64,000 nucleotides of DNA, taken from Roseovarius sp. ZX-A-9. Its GTDB lineage: Bacteria; Pseudomonadota; Alphaproteobacteria; Rhodobacterales; Rhodobacteraceae. Below the pieces are notes generated by a model. The model was given only the letters and a program-made list of their open reading frames with translations. It was not told the DNA's origin and did not search any database. A program made the position numbers and the translations under genes. Of this stretch, positions 1-9,845 are shown piece after piece. The stretch lies in NCBI RefSeq assembly GCF_028369135.1, contig NZ_JAPWHW010000004.1, positions 124,001-188,000 on the forward strand, in the 5' to 3' direction. The stretch's first letter is position 1. Each line of letters begins with the position of its first letter.

Positions 1-55
1 GCAGTGCAGGCATCGGGATCGCCTGCAAAAGCGCGCTGAGCCCCTCGGGCTGCAT
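1..55 (-). CDS. 5' end of an unidentified gene, cut by the window edge
   Basis: Only 18 codons are visible (MQPEGLSALLQAIPMPAL), reading off the left edge. The ATG lies 8 bases after the stop of the hexapeptide protein and has a G-rich ribosome site (TAGGGG) at good distance, so it looks like the next gene of the yicC-gmk operon. The 'LLQAIPMPAL' opening resembles the start of PAS-containing sensor kinases (PhoR-like), which I recall in this position in related genomes, but 18 residues cannot prove it. Confidence 0.45.
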   Translation of the reverse strand, partial: MQPEGLSALLQAIPMPAL

Positions 56-63
56 CCGCGCCC

Positions 64-609
64 CTAGCCGCGCAAAGGTACGGCGACGGGGATCAGACCG
101 GCGCGGAACCGGCGCATGTTTTCCTGATAATGCAGCGCGCTCGCCTTCAGCCCGGCAATCGCCTTGTCGTCCAGCTGGCGGACCACCTTGCCGGGGCTGC
201 CCATCACCAGGCTGCCATCCGGAATGGTCTTGCCTTCGGTAATCAGCGCGCCAGCCCCGATCAGGCAATTGTCGCCGATGGTCGCACCGTTCAGCACGGT
301 CGCGCCCATGCCGATCAGGGAATTGTTGCCAATGGTGCAACCATGCAGCATCGCCTTGTGCCCGATGGTGCAGCCCGTGCCGATGGTCAGCGGATAGCCG
401 ATATCGGTGTGCATTACCGTGCTTTCCTGCACATTCGTGCCCTCGCCCACGGTGATCAACTCGTTATCGCCCCGCAGCGTCGCGCCGAACCAAACCGATG
501 TGCCGCTCTCCAGCCTGACATATCCGATCACATTGGCGTCGGGCGCCACCCAGAAATCGCCGTCATCGGGTGTGCTGGGTTCAACTCCGTCCAGAGTATA
601 AAGGGTCAT
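64..609 (-). CDS. gamma-carbonic-anhydrase-like hexapeptide-repeat protein
   Basis: A 181-residue left-handed beta-helix protein of the gamma carbonic anhydrase/YrdA/PaaY family. The body is a run of isoleucine-rich hexapeptide turns ([24 protein letters not shown]) followed by a C-terminal helix. Three histidines, H67, H84 and H89, sit with the spacing of the zinc ligands of Cam-type enzymes (the last two five residues apart), so a trimer with metal at subunit interfaces is likely. Many family members have no measurable anhydrase activity, so the substrate is open. The start codon overlaps the gmk stop as ATGA, which indicates translational coupling. Family assignment is firm; enzymatic role is inferred. 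Confidence 0.9.
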   Translation of the reverse strand: MTLYTLDGVEPSTPDDGDFWVAPDANVIGYVRLESGTSVWFGATLRGDNELITVGEGTNVQESTVMHTDIGYPLTIGTGCTIGHKAMLHGCTIGNNSLIGMGATVLNGATIGDNCLIGAGALITEGKTIPDGSLVMGSPGKVVRQLDDKAIAGLKASALHYQENMRRFRAGLIPVAVPLRG

Positions 610-1247
610 TTGCGGTCCTCGAATTCACGTTGCAGCTTGCGCACATGATGCGTCAGGCCGGGCTGCTGGATACGGCGCAGCCGCGCCGCCGAGATGATCT
701 GTTTCAATTGCGCGTCAGTCGCGTCCAGATCGTCATTGATCAGAACATAATCATACTCGGCCCAGTGGCTGATTTCATCCCAGCTTTTCTGCATACGCTT
801 GGTGATCACCTCGGCGCTGTCCTGACCGCGCGCCTCCAGCCTGCGGTGCAATTCGGGGATGGAGGGGGGCAGGATGAAAATCGACAGCGTATGCTTGCCC
901 AGATCAGAGTTCTGAATCTGCTGCGCGCCCTGCCAGTCGATGTCGAACAGCACGTCGCGCCCGGCATCTATTGCCGCCTCCACCGGCGCCTTGGGAGAGC
1001 CGTAGAAATTGCCGAACACATGCGCGTGCTCCAGCATCTGGCCATTCGCCACGTCGTGACGGAATGCCTCTTCGCTCAGGAAATGGTAATGTTTCCCGTC
1101 CACTTCGCCCTCGCGCGGTGCGCGGGTGGTGGCCGAGACCGAGAAACTCAGGCTCTCGTCCCATTCCAGCAGCCGCCGCGAAAGGGTGGATTTTCCCGCG
1201 CCCGAGGGCGACGAGAGGATGATCAGTAGGCCACGCCGCTGGGTCAT
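606..1247 (-). CDS. gmk: guanylate kinase
   Basis: Cytosolic enzyme that phosphorylates GMP to GDP with ATP, essential for GTP supply and for recycling of cyclic-di-GMP products. At 213 residues it has the usual family length. The P-loop [10 protein letters not shown] lies at residues 12-21, followed by the GMP-binding segment with [19 protein letters not shown] and the DIDWQGAQQ motif. It sits 9 bases downstream of yicC and is coupled by a 4-base overlap to the hexapeptide protein. The pairing yicC-gmk is widespread in proteobacteria, which supports both calls. Confidence 0.97.
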   Translation of the reverse strand: MTQRRGLLIILSSPSGAGKSTLSRRLLEWDESLSFSVSATTRAPREGEVDGKHYHFLSEEAFRHDVANGQMLEHAHVFGNFYGSPKAPVEAAIDAGRDVLFDIDWQGAQQIQNSDLGKHTLSIFILPPSIPELHRRLEARGQDSAEVITKRMQKSWDEISHWAEYDYVLINDDLDATDAQLKQIISAARLRRIQQPGLTHHVRKLQREFEDRK

Positions 1248-1256
1248 ATGTCGTCC

Positions 1257-2147
1257 CTATTCCACATTCTGCACTTGCTCACGCATCTGGTCGATCACCG
1301 CCTTGAGCGCAAGGCCGATGCTGGTAAGCCCGCTTGATTGCGCCTTGGAACACAGCGTGTTGGCTTCGCGGTTGAATTCCTGCATCAGGAAATCAAGCTT
1401 GCGGCCCACCGCGCCGTCCTGCGCCAGCAGATCACGCGCGGCGGTCACATGGGTGCGCAGGCGGTCAATCTCCTCGGTCACGTCCGACTTGACGGCGATC
1501 ATCGCCAGTTCCTGCGTCAGCCGCGCCTCGTCCACCCCGTCGGCATTGTCCAGCACCCGCGCCAGCGACGCGCGCAGCGCGGCGGCCATGTCGTCGCGAC
1601 GCGCTTCGGCGGCCAGTGCCGCCTCGTCCGTCAGGCGTGACACCTCGTCCAGCTGGGCCTCCAGAACGCCGTGCAGCGCCTTGCCTTCGGCGGCGCGCAT
1701 GGCCTGAAACGCCGCCAGCACAGCATCGAAATCCGCCATCAGCGCCTTGGACAGTTCCGCAGTATCCTGCTCGGCGCTGGCCGTCTCCAGCACGCCGCGC
1801 ACGGACAACACATCGCCCGGGCGCGCAGGCGCCAGCGACAGGCCCTGCGCCATCGCTCGCGCCTCGACCTCGGCCATCGCCGCCAGCACGTCATCCAGTT
1901 GCGCCGTGTTCACCCGCAGCCGTCCACCCTGTTCTTCGGCCTGCACCCGCAGGCCCAGCGAGACATTGCCGCGCGCCAGTGCCTTGGTCAGCCGCGCGCG
2001 CAGCCCCGCCTCCAGCCCTTCGATCCAATCGGGAACGCGCAGGCGCAGATCCAGCCCCTTGCCGTTCACGCTGCGCAACTCCCAGACCCAAGCGTAACCC
2101 GCATGCGCTCCGCGCTCCGAGGCAAAACCTGTCATTGATATCAGCAA
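1257..2147 (-). CDS. yicC: YicC/YloC family endoribonuclease
   Basis: A 296-residue protein of the YicC family, which in other bacteria acts as a manganese-dependent endoribonuclease that helps degrade small RNAs. The N-terminal signature LISMTGFASERG and the C-terminal block KLDFLMQEFNREANTLCSKAQSS are both intact and diagnostic; the latter carries conserved acidic and cysteine residues. The middle is a long alpha-helical stretch rich in Ala and Glu. It is the first visible gene of a minus-strand operon with gmk. The 190 bases upstream include an AT-rich stretch (2250-2300) likely to hold divergent promoters for yicC and the PAS gene. Confidence 0.95.
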   Translation of the reverse strand: MLISMTGFASERGAHAGYAWVWELRSVNGKGLDLRLRVPDWIEGLEAGLRARLTKALARGNVSLGLRVQAEEQGGRLRVNTAQLDDVLAAMAEVEARAMAQGLSLAPARPGDVLSVRGVLETASAEQDTAELSKALMADFDAVLAAFQAMRAAEGKALHGVLEAQLDEVSRLTDEAALAAEARRDDMAAALRASLARVLDNADGVDEARLTQELAMIAVKSDVTEEIDRLRTHVTAARDLLAQDGAVGRKLDFLMQEFNREANTLCSKAQSSGLTSIGLALKAVIDQMREQVQNVE

Positions 2148-2358
2148 GAACTGCCCTCCAGAAGCTGCGAAGTCATGTCGTGCCCCGTGTCCTAAGCGGT
2201 TGCTCCTTCATAGGCAAGCATCCGCCCCTCAAGGACCCACAGGATCGACAGGTTAACTATTTGCATGGAATTTTAGATAAAATCATGTCGATTTATGAGA
2301 TACTTTGCGAAGCGCCCGGTACCCGCTCTGGTCCGGGCAGATGAGCGAGGTTGATGAA

Positions 2359-3054
2359 ATGTCCGACGAGCCCCGGAACGAAAACCCTGATACGATAGGT
2401 CTTCGCCGCCTTGCAGGGAACATCGCGGGCGCCAAGGACGCGAAGGCGCTGAAGGCTTTCGTCGGCTACTGGCAGCAGCTTCGTGTCAATGGAAGGGTGC
2501 CGCGCCGCGCGGATATTGACCCGCGCGGGATCGAGCCGCTCTTGTCCAATGCCTTTATCGTCGAGCGGATCGCGCCGGGTCTGGCGCGTCTGCGCGTGGC
2601 CGGCGTGCATCTGTCGGATCTGCTGGGAATGGAGGTGCGCGGCATGCCGATTAGCGCGTTTTTCAACGCCGGTCATCGCGACGCGCTGGCTCGACATCTG
2701 GTTCAGGTGTTTGACTCGCCCGCAACCATGAATCTGTCGCTCCGGTCCGAAGGGGGCCACGGCGAAGCTGCGCTCACCGGGACGATGCTGTTGCTGCCGC
2801 TGACCAGCGACCTCGGCGATATCTCGCGCGCCCTGGGTTGCCTCGTCACCAACGGCACGGCCCTGCGCCCGCCGCGCCGGTTCGAGATCACCGGCAGCCA
2901 GATCGTCCCGCTCGACGTGACCGGGCCGGCGCCGACGGCAGGCGCGGTGCCAAAGGCCGCCAGAGGCTTTGCAGAAACGAAAGCCCCCTTCACGCCGAAA
3001 TCCCGTTCCGAACGCCCATATCTGCGCCTCGTTCATTCGCAACCCGATGAATGA
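2359..3054 (+). CDS. PAS-domain regulator-like protein (PAS_5 type)
   Basis: A 231-residue soluble protein. The core around residues 40-180, with 'YWQQLRVNGRVPRRADIDPRGIEPLLSNAF' style sequence followed by a predicted ligand pocket ('GLARLRVAGVHLSDLLG'), matches the alphaproteobacterial PAS_5 family. These proteins carry a PAS fold without an attached output domain and their partners are mostly unknown. The C-terminal 50 residues are Pro/Ala-rich and probably disordered. I chose the ATG at 2359 because GAGG lies 8 bases upstream; an earlier in-frame ATG at 2341 has no good ribosome site. The gene stands alone, convergent with the DAHP synthase gene across a strong terminator. Confidence 0.8.
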   Translation: MSDEPRNENPDTIGLRRLAGNIAGAKDAKALKAFVGYWQQLRVNGRVPRRADIDPRGIEPLLSNAFIVERIAPGLARLRVAGVHLSDLLGMEVRGMPISAFFNAGHRDALARHLVQVFDSPATMNLSLRSEGGHGEAALTGTMLLLPLTSDLGDISRALGCLVTNGTALRPPRRFEITGSQIVPLDVTGPAPTAGAVPKAARGFAETKAPFTPKSRSERPYLRLVHSQPDE

Positions 3055-3082
3055 CTCTCGGGCAGGTCCCGCTCCGAAACCA

Positions 3083-3110
3083 GAAAGGCCGGGCTAAAAC
3101 CCGGCCTTTC
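3083..3110. terminator. bidirectional hairpin between convergent genes
   Basis: An 11-bp perfect stem GAAAGGCCGGG / CCCGGCCTTTC encloses the 6-base loop CTAAAA. It lies between the stops of the PAS gene and the DAHP synthase gene, with short A/T flanks on both strands, so it can serve both. Confidence 0.85.
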
Positions 3111-3172
3111 CATTGAGAACTGGTTTCCGAAATTGCCGCAAGCCGAGCTTTCGCCCGGCACATGCCATCCGA

Positions 3173-4540
3173 TCAGATCGCTTCGGCTGGCCGCTCGGCG
3201 CGCAGGCTCGAAAGCTCTTCGGCCACGAGGAACGCCAGTTCCAGCGACTGCGACGCATTGAGGCGCGGATCGCAGGCGGTGTGATAGCGTGCGCTCAGAT
3301 CCTGATCGCTGACCGCGCGGACACCGCCGGTGCATTCGGTCACGTCCTGGCCTGTCATCTCGAAATGCACGCCGCCGGGGATCGTGCCCTCGGCCTTGTG
3401 AACGGCAAAGAATTCACGCACCTCGCGCAAGACGGATTCAAAGGGCCGGGTTTTGTAGCCGGACTCCGACTTGATCGTGTTGCCATGCATCGGATCACAG
3501 ACCCAGACCACCTTGGCGCCCTCTTCCTTCACCGTGCGAATGAGACGTGGCAAATGCTCGTTCACGTTACCCGCGCCAAAGCGTGCAATCAGCGACAGGC
3601 GCCCCGCCTCGTTTTTCGGGTTGAGACGCGCCATCAGCAGCTTGAGATCCTCGGCCGTCATCGACGGGCCGCATTTCAGGCCAATCGGGTTCAGCACGCC
3701 GCGTGCGAATTCCACATGCGCGCCATCCGGCTGCCGCGTGCGGTCGCCGATCCAGATCATGTGGCCCGATCCTGCCAGCCAATTGCCCGACGTGCTGTCA
3801 AGCCGCGTCAGCGCCTCTTCATATTCCAGCAACAGCGATTCGTGGCTGGTGTAGAAATCCACAGTTTGCAGCGCTTCGGTATTGTCGCTGTTCAGACCTG
3901 CCGCCTTCATGAAATCCAGCGCATCGCTGATCCGGTTCGCCATGTCTCGGTAGCGCGCGGCCTTTTCGCCCTCGGTAAATCCAAGCGTCCAGCTGTGTAC
4001 CTTGTGCATGTCCGCATAGCCGCCCTTGGAAAAGGCGCGCAGCAGGTTGAGGGTCGCCGCTGCCTGAGTGTAGGCCTGCAGCATCTTCGTGGGATCAGGC
4101 GTGCGCGATGCCTCGCTGAAGGACAACTCGTTGATGATGTCGCCACGGTAGCTGGGCAGTTCCACTCCGTTCACCGTTTCGGTCGGCGCGCTGCGCGGCT
4201 TGGCAAACTGGCCGGCCATGCGGCCCACCTTGACCACCGGCACCTTGGCCCCGAAGGTCAGGACCATGGCCATCTGCAGCATCACCTTGAACGTGTCGCG
4301 GATCGCATCGGCGCTGAACTGATCAAAGGCTTCGGCACAATCCCCACCTTGCAGCAGAAACGCCTCGCCCCGCGACGCGGCGCCCAGCTCTGCCTTCAGG
4401 CGGCGCGCCTCGCCGGCAAAAACCAGCGGCGGAAACTTCGACAGCTTGGCCTCGACATCGGCCAGAGCGCCAGTGTCGGTATAGACCGGCATCTGAACCC
4501 GCGGCTTGGTGCGCCAGGTGGTTTTTTGCCATTCTGTCAT
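3173..4540 (-). CDS. aroG: class II 3-deoxy-7-phosphoheptulonate synthase (DAHP synthase)
   Basis: First enzyme of the shikimate pathway: condenses phosphoenolpyruvate and erythrose 4-phosphate to DAHP. At 455 residues, and with the [11 protein letters not shown] motif at 65-75 (Cys68 being the expected metal ligand), the [14 protein letters not shown] phosphate-binding segment and the later [11 protein letters not shown] metal/substrate motif, it is clearly the class II (plant/actinobacterial) type and not the E. coli AroG/F/H type. The gene is monocistronic: a terminator follows it and the neighbouring regulator is divergent. The symbol aroG is used for this class by annotation convention. 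Confidence 0.96.
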   Translation of the reverse strand: MTEWQKTTWRTKPRVQMPVYTDTGALADVEAKLSKFPPLVFAGEARRLKAELGAASRGEAFLLQGGDCAEAFDQFSADAIRDTFKVMLQMAMVLTFGAKVPVVKVGRMAGQFAKPRSAPTETVNGVELPSYRGDIINELSFSEASRTPDPTKMLQAYTQAAATLNLLRAFSKGGYADMHKVHSWTLGFTEGEKAARYRDMANRISDALDFMKAAGLNSDNTEALQTVDFYTSHESLLLEYEEALTRLDSTSGNWLAGSGHMIWIGDRTRQPDGAHVEFARGVLNPIGLKCGPSMTAEDLKLLMARLNPKNEAGRLSLIARFGAGNVNEHLPRLIRTVKEEGAKVVWVCDPMHGNTIKSESGYKTRPFESVLREVREFFAVHKAEGTIPGGVHFEMTGQDVTECTGGVRAVSDQDLSARYHTACDPRLNASQSLELAFLVAEELSSLRAERPAEAI

Positions 4541-4617
4541 GGTCGTGATCTCCGCTGATCGTGTTTATGAAATGCTTCTTTAGCAAAGCCACATCTGATA
4601 GGCCATATGGGGACCGT

Positions 4618-4637
4618 GCGAATTAAGTCAAATTCGC
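4618..4637. promoter_or_regulatory. inverted repeat between aroG and the GlxA-type regulator
   Basis: GCGAATT-AAGTCA-AATTCGC, perfect 7-bp arms with a 6-bp spacer, lies in the 173-bp divergent intergenic region, 76 bases before the regulator start. Size and position suit an operator for a dimeric regulator, possibly the AraC-type protein itself. No binding evidence. Confidence 0.4.
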
Positions 4638-4713
4638 CGCCGAAGCCTTGTGTTCCACGGCACAATCGTGGATCACCGATGCGGTGCAAACTCGGACTTG
4701 GGAGTGATATCCG

Positions 4714-5715
4714 ATGCTCGACGAAGTGGCAAAAGGACAGGTCGGCGGGCAAGAGCCTCCGCGCCGTTTCGTTTTCGTGCTGGTTGATAATTTCACGCTG
4801 CTCAGTTTTGCCTCTGCCGTCGAATGCCTGCGGATCGCCAACCGGATGGCCGAGCGCAAGCTCTACACTTGGATCGTCGCAGGCGATTCCGACGATACGG
4901 TTGCCTGTTCCGCGGGTGCGCGCTTTCAGGTCGATATCAACCTCGACGAGCTTTTGCGCGACGACACCGTGATCGTCTGCGGCGGTGCCGACATCCAGCA
5001 GGCGACCAGCAAACGCCTGCTCAACTGGCTGCGGCGAGAGGCCCGGCGCGGCCTCAAGATCGGCGGGCTGTGCACCGCGTCCTACGTCCTGGCCAAGGCG
5101 GGGCTGCTGGACGGCAAGCGCGCCACGATCCACTGGGAAAACCACGACAGCTTTGCCGAAGAGTTCGAAGAGGTCGACCTGACGAAATCCGTCTTTACCG
5201 TAGATGGCAACCGCATGACCACGGCGGGCGGCACCTCTTCCATCGACCTGATGCTAAAGCTGATCGCGGACGAGCACGGCGAAAAACTGGCCAGCGCGGT
5301 CGCCGATCAACTGATCTACAGCTCGATCCGTACCGATCAGGACACACAGCGCCTGTCGGTCCCCACCCGCATCGGCGTGCGCCACCCAAAGCTGAGCCAG
5401 GTCATCCAGATGATGGAAGCCAATATCGAGGAACCGATCAGCCCCTCGATTCTGGCCCGCGAGGCAGGCATGTCCACGCGCCAGCTCGAGCGGCTGTTTC
5501 GCCGCTACCTCAGCCGGTCGCCAAAACGCTATTACATGGAATTGCGGCTGCAAAAGGCCCGCAACCTGCTGATGCAGACCGACATGACCGTGATCAATGT
5601 GGCCTTGGCCTGTGGGTTCTCGTCACCTTCGCATTTTTCCAAATGCTACCGCGCGCATTACGACACGACGCCCTACCGCGAACGCGGCGCGCACGCCTCG
5701 CGTCTGTCGGTCTGA
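4714..5715 (+). CDS. GlxA family transcriptional regulator (DJ-1/PfpI + AraC HTH)
   Basis: A 333-residue regulator with an N-terminal class I glutamine-amidotransferase-like (DJ-1/PfpI) domain at about 18-190 and a C-terminal AraC/XylS double helix-turn-helix at about 245-325 (EAGMSTRQLERLFRRYLSRSPKRYY and ALACGFSSPSHFSKCYRAHY). Cys120 in GGLCTASYVLA occupies the DJ-1 nucleophile-elbow position. Family members such as GbdR, CdhR and ArgR regulate catabolism of glycine betaine, carnitine or arginine; nothing near it here identifies the ligand. The N-terminal stretch before the domain is short, and a second start is not evident. It is transcribed away from aroG and convergent with the sugar dehydrogenase gene. 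Confidence 0.93.
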   Translation: MLDEVAKGQVGGQEPPRRFVFVLVDNFTLLSFASAVECLRIANRMAERKLYTWIVAGDSDDTVACSAGARFQVDINLDELLRDDTVIVCGGADIQQATSKRLLNWLRREARRGLKIGGLCTASYVLAKAGLLDGKRATIHWENHDSFAEEFEEVDLTKSVFTVDGNRMTTAGGTSSIDLMLKLIADEHGEKLASAVADQLIYSSIRTDQDTQRLSVPTRIGVRHPKLSQVIQMMEANIEEPISPSILAREAGMSTRQLERLFRRYLSRSPKRYYMELRLQKARNLLMQTDMTVINVALACGFSSPSHFSKCYRAHYDTTPYRERGAHASRLSV

Positions 5716-5771
5716 TCTTCGCAAACATCACGCAACCCGATTCAGCAGGCGCAGAGCTGTTGATGCATGGC

Positions 5772-6875
5772 CTACGGCGATAGCCGGTAAAGCGCGCCCT
5801 GCCCTGCGGACAGCACCCAGATCGTGCCATCCGGGGCTTCGCGAATATCGCGGGTGCGGGCGGTTTCGGGGCCTTTGATCCGTTCGCGCAGCGCCAATGG
5901 CTCACCCGATAGGCGCGCCACATGACCGAATTTCAGCGATCCGACAAAGAAATGCCCTGCCCACTCCGGCCATAGCCGCCCGGAATAGATCATCAATCCA
6001 GACGGCGCGATCGACGGGTCCCAATAGAATGCCGGCTGCTCTATGCCCGGTTTCGTAGTGCCCTCGCCGATTTTCAGGCCCGAGTAATGCCGTCCGTAGG
6101 AAATGACCGGCCAGCCGAAATTGGCGCCCTTGCGGATGAGGTTCACCTCGTCACCGCCCTTGGCCCCATGTTCGCTGACCCAGAGCTGGCCCCGACGATC
6201 CAGTGCCGCACCTTGCGGATTGCGGTGCCCGTAAGACCAGATCGCGGGCCGTGCGCCCGGTTTGCCCACAAAGGGATTGTCACGCGGCACGCTGCCGTCG
6301 CGCGCGATCCGCAGGACCGAGCCGTTCTCCCGCCCCAGATCCTGCGCCGAAGGCCGGTCGCCGCGCTCGCCCATCGTGACAAAAAGCGTGCCGTCGCGCG
6401 CCTCAACCAGACGCGACCCGAAATGCTGGCCACCGCGGCTGCCCTCGGTCATCTCGAAAATCACGCGCCAGTCGGTCAGTTGTCGCGCGTCGGCGCTCAG
6501 CCGGGCCGTGGCAACGGCGGTGCCCGATCCGCCTGCCGGCTGCGCCAATGCCTGCGTGAAAAATAGCTGTCGGCTCTGCGCGAAATCACGCGGCACCAGA
6601 ATATCGAGCAGACCGCCCTGCCCGTTCACATCCACCGGCCCGACACCGTCAACGGCGCGCCGTTCTCCATCCGGACCCACATGCCAAAGCCGACCGGATT
6701 TTTCAGTGATCAACACCGCGCCATCGGGCAGGAACCCGAAGGCCCACGGCGATTTCAACCCGCTTACGACCGTCTCGACCGTGAGGCGGCCTGCGCTGCT
6801 GTCCAGCGCGGCCAGTGGCGCGGTCAGGCAGAGCAGGAATGCCGGGACGAATAACAGCGTTCTCAGGCAGTGCAT
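5772..6875 (-). CDS. secreted PQQ-dependent sugar (glucose/sorbosone-type) dehydrogenase
   Basis: A 367-residue periplasmic protein with a Sec signal peptide (basic start, then LLFVPAFLLCLTAPLAA). The body matches the soluble glucose/sorbosone dehydrogenase beta-propeller family: LKSPWAFGFLPDGAVLITEKSGRLW near the N-terminus, GGQHFGSRLV with the catalytic-type His, GHRNPQGAALD and the calcium/PQQ-region SEHGAKGGDEVN. I prefer the ATG at 6875 to the one 24 bases upstream because AGGAGGG precedes it by 7 bases and the shorter form begins directly with the signal peptide. PQQ must come from biosynthesis genes elsewhere or from the environment. Substrate is not predictable from sequence. Confidence 0.9.
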   Translation of the reverse strand: MHCLRTLLFVPAFLLCLTAPLAALDSSAGRLTVETVVSGLKSPWAFGFLPDGAVLITEKSGRLWHVGPDGERRAVDGVGPVDVNGQGGLLDILVPRDFAQSRQLFFTQALAQPAGGSGTAVATARLSADARQLTDWRVIFEMTEGSRGGQHFGSRLVEARDGTLFVTMGERGDRPSAQDLGRENGSVLRIARDGSVPRDNPFVGKPGARPAIWSYGHRNPQGAALDRRGQLWVSEHGAKGGDEVNLIRKGANFGWPVISYGRHYSGLKIGEGTTKPGIEQPAFYWDPSIAPSGLMIYSGRLWPEWAGHFFVGSLKFGHVARLSGEPLALRERIKGPETARTRDIREAPDGTIWVLSAGQGALYRLSP

Positions 6876-6949
6876 ATGCCGCCCTCCTGATAGGATCACG
6901 ACTAAATATGTGGCCGCTGGCGCGAAAGTCCAGAATCACATTCGTGACT

Positions 6950-6985
6950 TTACCCACAAATACTTGTGGATAAACCTGTGGGTAA
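6950..6985. promoter_or_regulatory. cluster of three DnaA-box-like sites
   Basis: Between dxs and the sugar dehydrogenase gene lie TTACCCACA (6950-6958), the complement of a perfect consensus TTATCCACA (6965-6973), and the complement of TTACCCACA (6977-6985). The outer two form a 9-bp inverted repeat that could also fold as a hairpin after dxs. The density of near-perfect 9-mers is unusual outside an origin, datA-like or DnaA-regulated site. Confidence 0.55.
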
Positions 6986-7003
6986 CTTTACAAATCGCGA
7001 TAA

Positions 7004-8932
7004 TCAGGCACGTTTGCCCGCAATTTGCGCCACACCGAGAACTTCCAGCACCTTGGCTTCGATCTGTGCGGCACTCAGCCCCGCGACCTTGTACATATCG
7101 GCCGGGCTGGCCTGATCTATAAAGATGTCGGGCAGCACCATCGCGCGGAATTTGAAGCCGTGATCAAACACCCCTTCGTCGGCCAGGAGCTGTGCCACAT
7201 GGCTGCCGAACCCGCCAATCGCGCCTTCCTCGACGGTGATCATCGCCTCGTGGTCGCGGGTCAGCCGCAAGATCAGATCGCGGTCCAGCGGCTTGGCAAA
7301 TCGGGCATCAACAATGGTCGGCGTGATCCCCCTGGCGGCCAGCGCCTCGGCGGCGCGGCGCACTTCGCCCAGACGGGTGCCGAAGCTGAGCAACGCCACC
7401 CGCGCGCCCTCCTGGATCACGCGGCCCTTGCCGATCTCCAGCGGCACGCCGGTTTGCGGCATCTCGACGCCCTCGCCCTCGCCACGCGGATAGCGGAACG
7501 CGATGGGACCTTCGTCATGCGCGACGGCCGTGGCAACCATATGCACCAGTTCCGCCTCGTCGGCAGCGGCCATGACCACGAAGCCCGGCAGATTGGCCAG
7601 AAACGCGATGTCATAGCTGCCCGCATGGGTCGCCCCGTCGGCCCCAACCAGCCCGGCACGATCAACGGCGAACCGCACCGGCAGGCGCTGGATGGCCACG
7701 TCATGCACCACCTGATCGTAACCGCGTTGCAGGAATGTCGAATAAAGCGCACAGAACGGCCGCAGCCCGCCCGCCGCCATGCCCGCCGCAAAGGTCACGG
7801 CATGCTGTTCGGCAATGCCCACGTCGAAACACCGGCTGGGATAGCGTTCGTTAAAGAGGTTCAGCCCCGTGCCATCCGGCATCGCGGCGGTCACGGCGCA
7901 AATCCGTTCGTCGCGTGTAGCGTGATCGACCAGTGCGCGGCCAAAGACCGAGGTATAGCTTGGCGCGTTGCTGGGCGCCTTTTTCTGCTTGCCCGAGACC
8001 ACATCAAACTTGGCGGTGGCATGGCCGCCATCGCGCGCCTCTTCGGCAGGGCCATAGCCCTTGCCCTTCTTGGTCAGCACATGGATCAGGGTCGGGCCGG
8101 TCGCGCGCTGGCGCACCGTGCGCAACACCGGCAGAAGCTGATCCATGTCGTGCCCGTCAATCGGCCCGACATAGGAAAACCCAAGTTCCTCAAAGAGCGT
8201 TCCGCCCACGGCAATGCTCTTGAGCATGTCCTTGGCCCGCCGTGCGCCTTCCTGAAACGGCCCCGGCAACAGCGACACCGCCCCCTTGGCCGCCGCCTTG
8301 AGGTCCTGAAAGGGGGCTTCGGCGTAGAGCCGCGAAAGGTACGAGGAAAACGCGCCAACCGGTGGCGCGATCGACATCTCGTTATCGTTCAGAATGACGA
8401 TCAGGCGCTTTTTCAGGTGCCCGGCATTGTTCATCGCCTCAAAGGCCATGCCGGCACTCATCGCGCCGTCGCCGATCACTGCAATCGCGTCGCCATGGCC
8501 GGTTTCGCTCGCCCCGCCCAGATCCCGCGCCACGGCAAAACCGAGCGCAGCGCTGATCGAGGTCGAGCTATGGGCGGCGCCGAACGGGTCATAGGGAGAT
8601 TCCGAGCGCTTGGTGAAGCCGCTCAGCCCGTCCTTCTGCCGGATGGTGCGGATGCGATCGCGCCTTCCGGTCAGGATCTTGTGCGGATAGCACTGGTGGC
8701 TCACATCCCAGATGATCTTGTCGCGCGGCGCGTCAAACACCGCGTGCAGCGCCACGGTCAATTCCACCACGCCCAAGCCCGCGCCCAGATGGCCGCCGGT
8801 CTCGCTGACCGCGCTGACCGTCTCGCTGCGCAACTCATGCGCCAGCTGCGTCAGTTCCGCATCACTGAACCGCTTGAGGTCCGATGGGCTGTCAACGCGG
8901 TCGAGCAGCGGAGTTTCAGGGCGGTTCGGCAT
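7004..8932 (-). CDS. dxs: 1-deoxy-D-xylulose-5-phosphate synthase
   Basis: Thiamine-diphosphate enzyme that joins pyruvate and glyceraldehyde 3-phosphate to form DXP, the entry to the MEP isoprenoid pathway. At 642 residues it has the usual length. The sequence shows the N-terminal [21 protein letters not shown] segment, the ThDP/Mg motif [18 protein letters not shown], the transketolase-type middle domain ([17 protein letters not shown], with the catalytic Glu-Gln-His) and the C-terminal domain. It lies 44 bases after ispA, with which it is probably cotranscribed, so prenyl precursor and chain elongation are encoded together. Confidence 0.98.
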   Translation of the reverse strand: MPNRPETPLLDRVDSPSDLKRFSDAELTQLAHELRSETVSAVSETGGHLGAGLGVVELTVALHAVFDAPRDKIIWDVSHQCYPHKILTGRRDRIRTIRQKDGLSGFTKRSESPYDPFGAAHSSTSISAALGFAVARDLGGASETGHGDAIAVIGDGAMSAGMAFEAMNNAGHLKKRLIVILNDNEMSIAPPVGAFSSYLSRLYAEAPFQDLKAAAKGAVSLLPGPFQEGARRAKDMLKSIAVGGTLFEELGFSYVGPIDGHDMDQLLPVLRTVRQRATGPTLIHVLTKKGKGYGPAEEARDGGHATAKFDVVSGKQKKAPSNAPSYTSVFGRALVDHATRDERICAVTAAMPDGTGLNLFNERYPSRCFDVGIAEQHAVTFAAGMAAGGLRPFCALYSTFLQRGYDQVVHDVAIQRLPVRFAVDRAGLVGADGATHAGSYDIAFLANLPGFVVMAAADEAELVHMVATAVAHDEGPIAFRYPRGEGEGVEMPQTGVPLEIGKGRVIQEGARVALLSFGTRLGEVRRAAEALAARGITPTIVDARFAKPLDRDLILRLTRDHEAMITVEEGAIGGFGSHVAQLLADEGVFDHGFKFRAMVLPDIFIDQASPADMYKVAGLSAAQIEAKVLEVLGVAQIAGKRA

Positions 8933-8976
8933 GGGGTGGCGGCCTCCGGGTGCGTAGTGGTTCAGGGCGGATCGGC

Positions 8977-9840
8977 TCAGGTCTGGCGCGAGATAACGAA
9001 ACGCGCCAATTGCTGCAAGGTTTCCGCGTCCTTGCCATACATAGATAGGGCATCCGTGGCTTCGTCAACCAGCGTGGCCGCGCGGCATCTCGCCCCATCC
9101 AGCCCCAGCAGGGAAACAAAGGTGGCCTTGCCTGCCGCGGCGTCCTTGCCCACCGCCTTGCCTGCTGCCGCGGCATTTCCGGTCACATCGATCACGTCGT
9201 CCTGTATCTGGAACGCCAGACCAAGCGCGCGGGCATAGCGGCCCAGCGGTGTGGGATCTGCACCGGCCATCCGGGCACCGCATGTCGCGGCCCATTCGAT
9301 CAGCGCCCCCGTCTTGCCCGCCTGAAGCGCCGTGATCTGGTCCAGATCGAGCGGCACGGGTGCGGATTCGGCGGCAATATCCAACGCCTGCCCCAGCACC
9401 ATGCCCTGCGCCCCGGCCGCGCGCGCCAGATCGCGGGCCAGATCGGCACGAACCTCGCCGCTGCCCACCTCCGGATGCGTGACGAGTTCGAAGGCCAGCG
9501 CCTGCAGCGCATCCCCGGTCAGGATCGCCGTCGCCTCGTCCCAGCGCAGATGCACCGTGGGCTGCCCCCGGCGCAGCGCATCATCGTCCATCGCGGGCAG
9601 ATCGTCATGCACCAGGCTATAGGCATGCATCGCCTCGATCGCGGCCGCAGGCCACAACGCCCGGTCGGCACTCACACCATGCAATCGCGCACCTTCGATC
9701 ACCAGCATCGCGCGGATCCGCTTGCCCCCCGCCACGGCATAGCCCATCGCCTGCGTGACGGGGCCATCTCCGAACGGTGCGAGTGCTTGCGACAAATGCG
9801 CCGCCACCGCGCGCTGCGTCGCTTCCAACCTGTCCTGCAC
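8977..9840 (-). CDS. ispA: polyprenyl (farnesyl/geranyl) diphosphate synthase
   Basis: Trans-isoprenyl diphosphate synthase that condenses isopentenyl diphosphate with allylic diphosphates, most likely to farnesyl diphosphate. The first aspartate-rich motif DDLPAMDDD is at residues 79-87 and the second, QIQDDVIDV, is near 215; GGKRIR at 39-44 binds the diphosphate. Length 287 is typical of IspA. The gene sits between xseB (5 bases away) and dxs, the conserved alphaproteobacterial arrangement. Product chain length cannot be settled from sequence alone, although small residues before the first motif allow C15. Confidence 0.95.
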   Translation of the reverse strand: MQDRLEATQRAVAAHLSQALAPFGDGPVTQAMGYAVAGGKRIRAMLVIEGARLHGVSADRALWPAAAIEAMHAYSLVHDDLPAMDDDALRRGQPTVHLRWDEATAILTGDALQALAFELVTHPEVGSGEVRADLARDLARAAGAQGMVLGQALDIAAESAPVPLDLDQITALQAGKTGALIEWAATCGARMAGADPTPLGRYARALGLAFQIQDDVIDVTGNAAAAGKAVGKDAAAGKATFVSLLGLDGARCRAATLVDEATDALSMYGKDAETLQQLARFVISRQT

Positions 9841-9845
9841 GGGCG

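Noticed and set aside
6950-6985. Chromosomal origin of replication at the DnaA-box cluster
   Set aside because: Only three boxes, no A/T-rich unwinding region next to them, and no dnaA, dnaN, parAB or hemE-type neighbours.
7025-9238. Long plus-strand frame antisense to dxs and ispA
   Set aside because: Spans two real genes of the opposite strand and shows no domain.
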